DNA of 64,000 nucleotides, taken from assembly GCA_944321945.1 (NCBI GenBank), contig CALUNE010000003.1:124001-188000 (forward strand), read 5' to 3'. Below are positions 19,201-26,088 of the stretch, piece after piece. Origin of the DNA: an uncultured Alistipes sp. (lineage in GTDB: Bacteria > Bacteroidota > Bacteroidia > Bacteroidales > Rikenellaceae). The notes beneath the pieces were generated by a model. The model had not been told where the DNA came from and did not search any database. It saw only the letters and a program-made list of their open reading frames with translations. Position numbers and translations under genes: made by a program. The first letter of the stretch is position 1. Each line of letters starts with the position of its first letter.

Positions 19201-20307
19201 TCATACATCTCCAAAGAGCAGCGAGAAACCATCCTGCAACCGTTCTTCAAGACGGAGGCCACGAAGGCATACAGCTACAACAACGGAATCGGACTCGCCC
19301 TGGTCAAGGAGCTTGTCGACCTGTTGAAGGGCGAAATCGTGATCGACAGCGACATGGAGAAAGGAACAACTTTCACCGTCACCATGCCTTTCGTATCAGA
19401 GATTGCAGAAATTGAGGTCTCTCCCATCGAATCGGTCAATACGAAAAACACCAGCGAGATAATCGGGAACACGATATACGACGTAAAGAATCTGATACAG
19501 ATCCAAAACGAAAATGGATCGGGATCCACGTCGGACAATCAGAGGACATACACGATTCTTATCGTAGACGATGATGTCGAGATGGGACAGATGTTGAAAT
19601 CCAGACTGAAAGGGGGTTATCACATCAAACGGGCCAACAACGGCCTCGAAGCTCTTGAAATCGTAAAAGACACAGATATAGACATGATAATCTGCGACAT
19701 CTTCATGCCGGGAATGAACGGATTCGAAGTCTGTCTGAGAATAAAGGGCAACGCGAAGACAAAACACATTCCGGTCATCCTCATGACATCTGAAGATTCG
19801 AAGGAGAGTGAAATAAAAGGGCTTCAAATGGGAGCGGACGAGTACCTGCGGAAACCGTTCTCCATAGAGGAGCTCAACCTGAGAATCACCAACCTGCTGA
19901 ATTCCAAAAGATCCATTAAAGAGTACTACAACAGCATATCCCACAACATAGAGACAGGCGGCAACTCATCCAACAAGGACGAGAACTTCATCAACCAACT
20001 CACCAACTTGATTGTTGAAAACATGACGGACAGCAGTCTCAATGTCGATTTTCTGGCGGACAACATGAACATCAGCCGGACAAAACTGTATATGCGGTTA
20101 AAAGGCATCACGGGAATGAGTGCGACAGAATTCATCAACAAGGTCAAGATCGACATCGCCATGGAGAAGCTCATGAATGACGAATCGTCCATTAACGAGA
20201 TTGCCTGGAGATCAGGATACAATTCGCCCAATTATTTTTCCAGAATATTCAGAAAATATGCAGGATGTTCGCCCTCTGAATTTTTGAAAAACCGGAGAAA
20301 AAATTGA
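16204..20307 (+). CDS. Hybrid two-component system sensor/regulator (HTCS) of the PUL
   Basis: 1367 residues from a GTG start; the next ATG (residue 13) would shorten the signal peptide. In order: signal peptide (1-30); periplasmic two-propeller sensor built of Reg_prop blades (about 45-660; repeated DxxGxLWIGT-type motifs such as QGTIWLGTMNDGIYKYD); Y_Y_Y domain (~700-775); one membrane helix (~789-811); HisKA with phospho-acceptor H847 (ISHEFKSPLT); HATPase (N box near 960, NLLSNAVKHS); receiver with D1165 (MIICDIFMPG); AraC-type HTH (~1280-1367). Such regulators sense an oligosaccharide in the periplasm and switch on the neighbouring PUL. It is divergent from the DUF5695/GH127/susCD transcript, which it presumably controls. 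Confidence 0.97.
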   Translation: MKTKPISRSILSMAISVSAFIFNGMEGLCADRIQSLPPTKAQNFSQIEHNSELSNMSVMDIVQDARGFLWIATLKGLNRYDGNSITQYYETPGGIPSNDITSLLSVGNNLWIGTGKGLSVYDSETDKFTHIDSLDTGGIHGISPIGEESIVFGSELGLYLLNTRTRVSEKVDDCNIYKLTADKYGTIWAITGSNVKTYSASGKEKMIVYDQSSSSDKISPSEIYSDSQGTIWLGTMNDGIYKYDKEAASFIPYEIPGYTKKEIKYVRCMNEDLLGNLWIGTENGLFIHDMNSGTCKHYTKEKKSSVFSSINDNALYTIFLSREGIMWIGTFFGGVNCSNTINSHFKEITDENGERFLDGAAVSHIFCDSRKRLWFATENEGVYVHDLKTRQTRALNTQTRPGLKGNNTHAIAEDPYGNIWIGNFVDGLHRFSLDLDQSPDLFQAGGQKYALPENSIYSLLADNKDSLFIGLEYGLATYNYHTGRFRSLEHDVLNSERIDDIHRDRDGNVWLATHFNGIFRYDSLNRIRHYSKRSHKNMSSDLIFCCFEDSAGDMWFGTNNGGLLKYDKTNQDFLSFGARDALKQRNVYFIEEDSFGNLWLSTDRGIFSFDPSSGTFNNYKLKNSPVSNQFNYNAGYKNPVQGMIYLGSINGACCFQPEEIIMDKTENFPKIIFSDFKIHNNSIVPGEDAPLKQAIDYTSDIVLRHNENSVSFEFKYIDFGIFMPNSFVCEYRLDNEDAEWITAGNPQICNYSKLAPGKYTFKTRVVDNDGNTLEARTIRFRIKPHILLSPGFYLIYTLLGLAMLFLILKIYRNRMNDKLALQIEQIEKQNLETINRHRINFFTYISHEFKSPLTILLAILEDIEKSGNERRISSQETEIITHNTRRLIFLINQLMEFRSIETNHEKMNYIKGDIINFCNKIFEMFIPLFRQNGLRHEFRSSHPTFITTFDNDKIEKIISNLLSNAVKHSIPMENEVSVSFNVLIDEERQTLTFSCHNKGSYISKEQRETILQPFFKTEATKAYSYNNGIGLALVKELVDLLKGEIVIDSDMEKGTTFTVTMPFVSEIAEIEVSPIESVNTKNTSEIIGNTIYDVKNLIQIQNENGSGSTSDNQRTYTILIVDDDVEMGQMLKSRLKGGYHIKRANNGLEALEIVKDTDIDMIICDIFMPGMNGFEVCLRIKGNAKTKHIPVILMTSEDSKESEIKGLQMGADEYLRKPFSIEELNLRITNLLNSKRSIKEYYNSISHNIETGGNSSNKDENFINQLTNLIVENMTDSSLNVDFLADNMNISRTKLYMRLKGITGMSATEFINKVKIDIAMEKLMNDESSINEIAWRSGYNSPNYFSRIFRKYAGCSPSEFLKNRRKN

Positions 20308-20370
20308 CATTCCGCCAAGAACAGGACAAAGAAGGAGATCGCACTCATCCCGCGGTCGCGAGCCAACAAA

Positions 20371-20679
20371 TCAATGTCCAACATCGGCCATCACAGCTCT
20401 TCGCCCATCAGCGGCCAAATAAAGGTTCATATCCTTTCTGCCGCGGCATTTTCGGTAGGCTTTTCCGTTTGCCGGGTTCCAGGCGTGCGGCTCGATGAAG
20501 CGCTTGATCGAGGCGTCAGCGCGTTCACCGTTGATTGTCAGACGCATAAACACGGAAGCTTCGCCTCGCTTGTTGATCTTGTCCCGCCGAATGTAAAACA
20601 ACAGTCCGCATGTCGTCCCTTCCATAAGGACACCGAATAGGCCACAGGTAACCTGCTTTTCGATGCTTTTTTTCTGCAT
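20371..20679 (-). pseudogene. Remnant of a tyrosine-recombinase (integrase), N-terminal part only
   Basis: 102 residues. Residues ~25-90 (LLFYIRRDKINKRGEASVF, RLTINGERADASIKRFI, WNPANGKAYRK) match the arm-type DNA-binding N-terminus of Bacteroidota mobile-element integrases, normally ~400 residues. The SAM-like and catalytic R-H-R-Y domains are absent, so it is non-functional. It sits 72 bases beyond the 3' end of tRNA-Ser, a classic integration site, and next to the PUL block. This suggests an old integration event with later decay. Confidence 0.65.
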
Positions 20680-20691
20680 TTCGACCCAAAT

Positions 20692-20727
20692 AAAAATCCC
20701 CGTAAATTCAAGATTTACAGGGATTTG
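20692..20727 (-). terminator. Terminator of tRNA-Ser
   Basis: On the minus strand AAATCCCTGTAAAT pairs with ATTTACGGGGATTT around a short loop and runs into TTTTT, about 25 bases after the tRNA. Confidence 0.75.
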
Positions 20728-20751
20728 CTATTATTTTCAGTATTATCTCAG

Positions 20752-20836
20752 CGGAAAGTGAGGGATTCGAACCCCCGGAACCTTGCAGTTCAACGGTTTT
20801 CAAGACCGCCGCGATCGACCACTCCGCCAACTTTCC
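20752..20836 (-). tRNA. tRNA-Ser (anticodon TGA)
   Basis: 85 nt. The acceptor GGAAAGT pairs with ACTTTCC, discriminator G. The anticodon loop CT-TGA-AA sits in stem GGCGG/CCGTT. The long variable arm is typical of class II serine tRNAs, and the T loop TTCGAAT is canonical. CCA is not encoded. Confidence 0.95.
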
Positions 20837-20933
20837 GTCGACAAAAGTAGCACCCTTTTTCCATTCCGCCAAATCTTTGATCCGAAAATCGCACGGCCGC
20901 ATCCCTCAGAACCTCAAAAAATTCGCCCCAGCT

Positions 20934-20963
20934 TTTGCATTCAATAAAATTTGCCTATCTTTG
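20934..20963 (+). promoter_or_regulatory. Promoter of the HU gene
   Basis: TTTG at 20934-20937, an 18-base spacer, then TATCTTTG at 20956-20963, matching the Bacteroidota -33/-7 pattern. The start codon is 41 bases further. Confidence 0.7.
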
Positions 20964-21004
20964 TCAACAAGTTAGGTTATTTCCTTTACGCTTACGCTTA
21001 CGTC

Positions 21005-21265
21005 ATGAACAAAGCCCAGTTGGTCGAAGCCGTCGCTCTCGACGCAAACCTCACGAAAATCGAAGCCCGCAAGGCGGTCGACGCCCTGATACGGGTCACC
21101 GTCCAGTCGCTCCGCGAAGGCGAACGGCTCACGATTACGGGCCTCGGAACGTTCAGTGTACAACAGAAAGCCGAACGCGTGGGGCGTAATCCCCGCACGG
21201 GCGCTCCCGTGAAGATCCCTCCCCGCAAGGTCATCAAATTCCGCCCCACGGTCGACATCGAATAA
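21005..21265 (+). CDS. HU-family DNA-binding protein
   Basis: 86 residues from the ATG at 21005 (MNKAQLVEAV). Upstream in-frame codons lie in the promoter region and are rejected. The sequence carries the HU signature GLGTFSVQQKAERVGRNPRTG and the arm motif with PPRKVIKFRP, spanning the whole short protein. HU dimers bend and compact DNA as nucleoid proteins. Monocistronic by position, 31 bases before an aminotransferase gene. Confidence 0.95.
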   Translation: MNKAQLVEAVALDANLTKIEARKAVDALIRVTVQSLREGERLTITGLGTFSVQQKAERVGRNPRTGAPVKIPPRKVIKFRPTVDIE

Positions 21266-21296
21266 CCCGACCTGCAAAAATCAGTTTATTCCAGTC

Positions 21297-22499
21297 ATGC
21301 CAAAAATCGCACTTCGGGCCGTCGAGATGCCGGCCTCCCCGATACGAAAACTGGTGCCGCTGGCCGACGCCGCACGTGCCCGGGGTATCAAAATCTATCA
21401 CCTGAACATCGGTCAGCCCGACCTGCCGACCCCGCAGATCGGACTCGATGCCCTGAAACACATCGACCGCAAGGTCCTCGAATACAGCCCCAGCGACGGC
21501 TACCGCTCGCTGCGCGAAAAACTGGTCTCCTACTACGACCAGTACCAGATCAAACTCTCGCCCGAGGAGATCATCGTCACCACGGGCGGTTCCGAAGCGG
21601 TGCTCTTCGCCTTCATGTCGTGCCTCAATCCGGGCGACGAGATCATCGTCCCCGAACCGGCCTATGCCAACTACATGGCCTTCGCCATCTCGGCCGGCGC
21701 CGTGATCCGCCCCGTCGTCTCGTCGATCGAGAACGGATTCGCCCTGCCCCCCATCGAGGAGTTCGAGAAACTGATCAACGAACGCACGCGCGGCATCCTG
21801 ATCTGCAACCCCAACAACCCGACCGGTTACCTCTACACCCGCCGCGAGATGAACCGCATCCGCGACATCGTCAAGAAATACGACCTGTTCCTCTTCTCGG
21901 ACGAGGTCTACCGCGAATTCATCTACACGGGGTCGCCCTACATCTCGGCCTGCCATCTGGAAGGCATCGAACAGAATGTCGTGCTGATCGACTCGGTGTC
22001 GAAACGCTACTCGGAGTGCGGCATCCGCATCGGCGCGCTGATCACGAAGAACCGCCAGCTGCGCGACGCGGTGATGAAGTTCTGCCAGGCCCGCCTCTCG
22101 CCGCCGCTCATCGGTCAGATCATCGCCGAAGCCTCGATCGATGCCCCGCGGTCGTACAGCACCGAGGTCTACGAAGAGTACATCGAGCGACGCAAGTGCC
22201 TGATCGACGGACTGAACCGCATTCCGGGCGTCTATTCGCCCATCCCGATGGGCGCCTTCTACACGGTGGCGCGCCTGCCGGTCGACGACAGCGACCGGTT
22301 CTGCGCTTGGTGCCTCGAACACTTCGAATACGAGGGCGAAACGGTAATGTTGGCTCCGGCATCGGGTTTCTACTCCGATCCGGGCTGCGGCCGTAACGAG
22401 GTGCGCATCGCCTACGTTCTGAAGAAGGAGGATCTGGAGCGGGCGCTCTTTATCCTGAGCAAGGCTCTCGACGCCTACAACAGCCGGTCGCAGGAGTAG
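21297..22499 (+). CDS. PLP-dependent class I/II aminotransferase (aspartate aminotransferase-like)
   Basis: 400 residues, full length for fold-type I aminotransferases. Visible motifs: NIGQPDLPTP near the N-terminus, TTGGSEAVLFAF (cofactor phosphate contact), CNPNNPTGYLYTRREM, SDEVYREFIY (the Asp binding the pyridine N), the SVSKRYSECGIRIG motif with the Schiff-base Lys, and the C-terminal RNEVRIAYV with the carboxylate-binding Arg. It transfers amino groups between amino acids and 2-oxo acids in the cytoplasm; exact specificity (Asp, Ala or aromatic) is not readable. A terminator follows at 22623. Confidence 0.92.
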   Translation: MPKIALRAVEMPASPIRKLVPLADAARARGIKIYHLNIGQPDLPTPQIGLDALKHIDRKVLEYSPSDGYRSLREKLVSYYDQYQIKLSPEEIIVTTGGSEAVLFAFMSCLNPGDEIIVPEPAYANYMAFAISAGAVIRPVVSSIENGFALPPIEEFEKLINERTRGILICNPNNPTGYLYTRREMNRIRDIVKKYDLFLFSDEVYREFIYTGSPYISACHLEGIEQNVVLIDSVSKRYSECGIRIGALITKNRQLRDAVMKFCQARLSPPLIGQIIAEASIDAPRSYSTEVYEEYIERRKCLIDGLNRIPGVYSPIPMGAFYTVARLPVDDSDRFCAWCLEHFEYEGETVMLAPASGFYSDPGCGRNEVRIAYVLKKEDLERALFILSKALDAYNSRSQE

Positions 22500-22622
22500 G
22501 CTACGAACGCCGCAACGTCCCGCGGAACAAAGCCCCCAACGGATCCGGCGGGAGTCCGCCCGAAGATCCGGATCGCCCCGGAACAGCGGACGGGAAATCC
22601 TCCGAACAATCTTCTCCCCATG

Positions 22623-22653
22623 AATCGGCCTCCACCCGGAGGTCGATTTTTTT
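22623..22653 (+). terminator. Rho-independent terminator
   Basis: Stem AATCGGCCTCC with GGAGGTCGATT (one G-U), ACCC loop, then a T7 run. Confidence 0.85.
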
Positions 22654-22741
22654 CGTGCAAAACAACCGGAGAACCGCAACCGGCCAATTCGGCCAAACTT
22701 CTACCATATAGTCCAATTTTTGCGAATTTCAGACCAGAAAG

Positions 22742-22773
22742 TTTGGCCCTCGGAGATAGTTTTTCTACATTTG
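22742..22773 (+). promoter_or_regulatory. Promoter of the FadL-type porin gene
   Basis: TTTG (22742-22745), a 20-base spacer, TACATTTG (22766-22773): a full match to the Bacteroidota consensus, 54 bases before the ATG. Confidence 0.75.
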
Positions 22774-22827
22774 CCCCCGATTTTGCGTGTCGGGAGACAC
22801 GCCAGGTACAAACCAAACCAATATGTT

Positions 22828-24348
22828 ATGAAAAAACTTCTTCTTGTTTTGGCCTGTGCAGCCGCCGTTGCGGGCGCCCGCGCCGAAGGTTATCAGGTCA
22901 ACAACATGTCGGCCAAACAGACCGGTATGGGTCACGTGGGTACGGCCATGAAGCTCAATTCGGAATCGATCTACTTCAACCCCGCCGCCACGGCCTTCCA
23001 GAAGAGCCGGTTCAACATCTCGGCCGGATTCACGGGCATCCTCTCCGACGTAAGCTACCGTCCGCTCCCGACCAAAGAAAACAACTACCAGAGCGGCCCG
23101 GCCGAAAAGTCGGACAACAAACTCTCGACACCGCTGCACGTCTATTTCAACTACAAACCCACCGAACGGCTGGCCGTCGGCGTGGGATTCTATACGCCCG
23201 ACGGTTCGTCGATGAACTGGGGCGGCAACTGGTCGGGTTCGCATCTGATCCAGGAGATCAATCTGGCGGCCTACACCGTACAGCCGACCGTCTCGTACAA
23301 GATCTGTGACCGTCTCTCGATCGGTGCCGGACTGATGATCACGTGGGGCAACTTCGACCTGTCGCGCTCGCTGCTCTCGAAGACCACCCGCCAGGGGATC
23401 ATCTCCGGGATGATCGACCCGAACATCACCAAGGCCCAGGAGGGCATCGCCCAACTGGAGGGGGTCATCGCCCAACTCCCCGACGGAGCCGACAAGACGG
23501 CCTACCAGCAGCAGCTCGCCCAGGCGCAGGGGGCCCTCCAACTGCTCCAGAACGGCAAGGGATACCTCGAAAGCACGATGGATCAGTCGATCGTGGCGGC
23601 ACGCCTCGAGGGATCGGCCGACGTGGCCGTGGGCGTGAATGCCGGCATTCTGTGGGACATCACCGACCAGTGGTCCGTGGCGATGAGCTACCGCTCGCGC
23701 ATGAACATGAAGGTCGGAAGCGGCCGCGCCACGATGAACATCGCTCCGGAGGCCGCCGCCATGATCCAGCAGCTGGGCCAGTTGAGCCCCGGCACGGAAT
23801 TGATCCCGGCCCTGGACAAGGGGACGTTCCGCACCGAACTGCCGCTGCCGACGACGGTGACGTGGGGCGTGTCGTTCCGTCCGACGCCGAAGTGGGAACT
23901 GGCCGTCGATCTGCAATGGGTCGGCTGGTCGGCCTACAAGGATCTGAACGTGTCGTTCAACGAGAAGGAGCTCGGCATCAAGGACATCTACTCGGTGAAG
24001 AACTACTCCAACACGCTTGCGTTCCGCTTCGGCGGTCAGTATCGCGCCACGAACTTCCTGACGGCCCGCATGGGTATGTACGTCGACGAGAGCCCCGTGA
24101 GCAGCGATTACCTCAATCCCGAGACGCCGTCAATGACCAAGGTGGCCTATACGGCCGGTCTGAGCCTGCGTCCGACGCGCTTCATGTCGGTCGATCTGGC
24201 CTACTGCTACGTCTCGTCGGCCGACCCCGAACGGACGGGCTCCTACCCCGTCTACGGCTACACGAGCGGCGCACTCGAGGAGGTCTTCTCGGGCAACTAC
24301 CGCCTCCATGCCCATGTCTTCTCGGTCGGTGTGGGATTCAGTTTCTGA
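22828..24348 (+). CDS. FadL/OmpP1/TodX-type outer-membrane transport protein
   Basis: 506 residues from the ATG at 22828; the longer ORF reading from 22720 runs through the promoter and is rejected. The signal peptide is MKKLLLVLACAAAVAGARA. The mature N-terminus (EGYQVNNMSAKQTGMGHVGTA) and NSESIYFNPAATAF match the FadL hatch region; the rest is a beta barrel ending FSVGVGFSF, with a terminal Phe suited to BAM insertion. FadL proteins let hydrophobic compounds such as fatty acids cross the outer membrane. Residues ~190-265 contain a Gln/Ala-rich helical insertion (AQEGIAQLEGVIAQL, QQQLAQAQGALQLLQ) that looks like a coiled coil inserted in an extracellular or hatch loop. Substrate unknown. Confidence 0.9.
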   Translation: MKKLLLVLACAAAVAGARAEGYQVNNMSAKQTGMGHVGTAMKLNSESIYFNPAATAFQKSRFNISAGFTGILSDVSYRPLPTKENNYQSGPAEKSDNKLSTPLHVYFNYKPTERLAVGVGFYTPDGSSMNWGGNWSGSHLIQEINLAAYTVQPTVSYKICDRLSIGAGLMITWGNFDLSRSLLSKTTRQGIISGMIDPNITKAQEGIAQLEGVIAQLPDGADKTAYQQQLAQAQGALQLLQNGKGYLESTMDQSIVAARLEGSADVAVGVNAGILWDITDQWSVAMSYRSRMNMKVGSGRATMNIAPEAAAMIQQLGQLSPGTELIPALDKGTFRTELPLPTTVTWGVSFRPTPKWELAVDLQWVGWSAYKDLNVSFNEKELGIKDIYSVKNYSNTLAFRFGGQYRATNFLTARMGMYVDESPVSSDYLNPETPSMTKVAYTAGLSLRPTRFMSVDLAYCYVSSADPERTGSYPVYGYTSGALEEVFSGNYRLHAHVFSVGVGFSF

Positions 24349-24371
24349 AAACGAAAAAAATTGTTACCTTT

Positions 24372-24406
24372 GTGGCGCACTTCCCGGGAGGTGCGCCACC
24401 ATTTTT
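24372..24406 (+). terminator. Terminator between porin gene and tRNA-Arg
   Basis: GTGGCGCAC and GTGCGCCAC form a 9-bp perfect stem, extended inward through CTTCC/GGAGG, followed by TTTTT. TACCTTTG directly before it (24365-24372) resembles a -7 box, which would put a transcription start inside the hairpin; the terminator reading is preferred. Confidence 0.8.
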
Positions 24407-24410
24407 ACCG

Positions 24411-24485
24411 GGCTCCATAGTTCAAGGGATAGAACGAGGGTTTCCTAAACCCTAAATTCGCGTTCGAGTCGCGGTGGAGCTACCA
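24411..24485 (+). tRNA. tRNA-Arg (anticodon CCT)
   Basis: 75 nt including the encoded CCA. The acceptor GGCTCCA pairs with TGGAGCT (one G-U). Anticodon loop TT-CCT-AA, T loop TTCGAGT. A terminator follows three bases later. Confidence 0.93.
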
Positions 24486-24487
24486 CG

Positions 24488-24516
24488 GAGAGGATCGAAA
24501 GATTCTCTCTTTTTTT
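24488..24516 (+). terminator. Terminator of tRNA-Arg
   Basis: GAGAGGATC-GAAA-GATTCTCTC with a GNRA-type tetraloop and a T7 tract, beginning three bases after the tRNA CCA end. Confidence 0.85.
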
Positions 24517-24527
24517 GGAATTTTACG

Positions 24528-24535
24528 TATCTTTG
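24528..24535 (+). promoter_or_regulatory. -7 box of sdaA (TATCTTTG)
   Basis: Exact TAnnTTTG match 22 bases before the ATG; no well-spaced -33 TTTG. Confidence 0.6.
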
Positions 24536-24557
24536 CCGGGCAAGAAAACGATGAATC

Positions 24558-25760
24558 ATGGAATCGCTCAAAGAACTCTATAAAATCGGCAACGGCCCCT
24601 CGAGCAGCCACACGATGGGCCCCAAACGGGCCGCCGAACGCTTCGTGGACCGCTGCCGCGACGTCGATGCCTACCGCGTCACCCTCTACGGATCGCTGGC
24701 CGCCACGGGCAAGGGCCACCTCACGGACGTGGCCATCTGCTCGGTACTCAATCCGGTCGCCTCGACCGAGATCGTCTGGCGCCCCGACATCGTCCTCCCG
24801 TTCCACCCCAACGGCATGCTCTTCGAGGGGTTGAAAGAGGGCCAGGTGGTCGATTCGTGGACCATCTACAGCATCGGCGGCGGCGCGCTGGCCAACGAAA
24901 CCTCACGGCTCGAAGTTCCCAAAAGCATCTATCCGCTGACGACCATCTCCGAGATCAAGGCCTGGTGCTACCGCGAAGGCAAAACCTACTGGGAGTATGT
25001 CAACGACTGCGAGGGCCCCGAAATCTGGGATTATCTCGATACGATCTGGACCTCGATGTGCGAAACCATCCGCCGCGGACTGAACAACGACGGCGTGCTG
25101 CCCGGCGGACTGAAGGTGGCCCGCAAGGCCGCCACCTATTTCGTCAAGTCGAAGAGCTATGCCGATTCGCTTTCGTCACGGGCCAAGATCTACGCCTATG
25201 CGCTGGCCACCTCCGAGGAGAATGCCTCGGGCGGTGTGGTGGTGACGGCACCGACGTGCGGATCGAGCGGTGTGGTGCCGGCCGTGCTCTACCATCTGGC
25301 CACCTCGCGCGACTTCCTGCGCGTCCGCATCCTGCGGGCGCTGGCCACGGCCGGGTTGTTCGGCAACGTCGCCAAGACCAATTCATCGATCTCGGGTGCC
25401 GAGGTCGGCTGTCAGGGTGAGGTCGGCGTGGCGTGTGCCATGGCGGCGGCCGCAGCCTGCCAGCTCTTCGGCGGAACCCCCTCGCAGATCGAGTATGCCG
25501 CCGAGATGGGGCTCGAACACCATCTCGGACTGACGTGCGATCCGGTCTGCGGACTGGTGCAGGTGCCCTGCATCGAACGCAATGCCATTGCGGCGGCCCG
25601 CGCGCTGGATGCCAACATCTACGCCACGCTCTCCGACGGCACGCATCTGGTCTCCTACGACAAGGTGGTCAAGGTGATGGCCGAAACGGGTCACGACCTG
25701 CCGAGCCTCTACCGCGAGACCTCCGAAGGCGGTCTGGCCCGCAACTACGACCGAAAATAG
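24558..25760 (+). CDS. sdaA: L-serine ammonia-lyase (L-serine dehydratase), iron-sulfur type
   Basis: 400 residues, single-chain form with beta and alpha domains fused. The N-terminal GNGPSSSHTMGPKRAAERF is the family signature. Catalytic-domain motifs TAPTCGSSGVVPAVLYHL and CDPVCGLVQVPCIERNAIAA supply the Cys ligands of the 4Fe-4S cluster. It converts L-serine to pyruvate and ammonia in the cytoplasm; the cluster makes it oxygen-sensitive, fitting an anaerobe. Single gene with its own promoter and terminator. Confidence 0.96.
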   Translation: MESLKELYKIGNGPSSSHTMGPKRAAERFVDRCRDVDAYRVTLYGSLAATGKGHLTDVAICSVLNPVASTEIVWRPDIVLPFHPNGMLFEGLKEGQVVDSWTIYSIGGGALANETSRLEVPKSIYPLTTISEIKAWCYREGKTYWEYVNDCEGPEIWDYLDTIWTSMCETIRRGLNNDGVLPGGLKVARKAATYFVKSKSYADSLSSRAKIYAYALATSEENASGGVVVTAPTCGSSGVVPAVLYHLATSRDFLRVRILRALATAGLFGNVAKTNSSISGAEVGCQGEVGVACAMAAAAACQLFGGTPSQIEYAAEMGLEHHLGLTCDPVCGLVQVPCIERNAIAAARALDANIYATLSDGTHLVSYDKVVKVMAETGHDLPSLYRETSEGGLARNYDRK

Positions 25761-25785
25761 GAACCGGAAGTCTACCTCCCGTTCG

Positions 25786-25817
25786 AAAAGCCGTCTCCTC
25801 GTGGCGACGGCTTTTTC
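25786..25817 (+). terminator. Terminator of sdaA
   Basis: AAAAGCCGTC and GACGGCTTTT pair around a ~10-base loop, followed by T residues, 26 bases after the stop. Confidence 0.8.
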
Positions 25818-25984
25818 ATGCAGGCCCTGTATCAGGACTATCGGGTCCTGCATAAGGATTGTTTTCCGGTTTCCGGACCAGCAACGAAGGTGAGTTGAGA
25901 TTCCCCACTCCTGGTTGAGGCTTCCGCCTCGGTTCAGCTCCTCATCCAGCATTTTGAATCACCTGCCCCACACACCACACTCAC

Positions 25985-26022
25985 GAAAAAGCCTCCTCCC
26001 CGCTTGGGGAGGAGGCTTTTTT
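25985..26022. terminator. Terminator of the rpoC end of the ribosomal/RNAP cluster
   Basis: AAAAAGCCTCCTCCCC and GGGGAGGAGGCTTTTTT form a near-perfect stem with a 4-base loop; T runs on both strands make it bidirectional. Confidence 0.88.
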
Positions 26023-26088
26023 CCATTCGGTTGGATCCGAGAGGTCCGTGGCACCCGAAGTGATGCCCGGATCGGGACCCGTATGCGA

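Larger units (their letters stand above)
22500..22827 (+). other. Intergenic region with terminator and promoter
   Basis: 328 bases between the aminotransferase and the FadL-type porin. It holds the hairpin at 22623-22653 and the promoter at 22742-22773; no supported gene. Confidence 0.6.
25761..26088. other. Intergenic region between convergent sdaA and rpoC
   Basis: 328 bases holding two terminator hairpins (25786-25817 and 25985-26022), one for each convergent gene. No gene supported. Confidence 0.65.

Noticed and set aside
24365-24372. TACCTTTG as promoter of tRNA-Arg
   Set aside because: It abuts the 5' arm of a strong terminator, so a start would fall inside the hairpin; kept only as a possibility.
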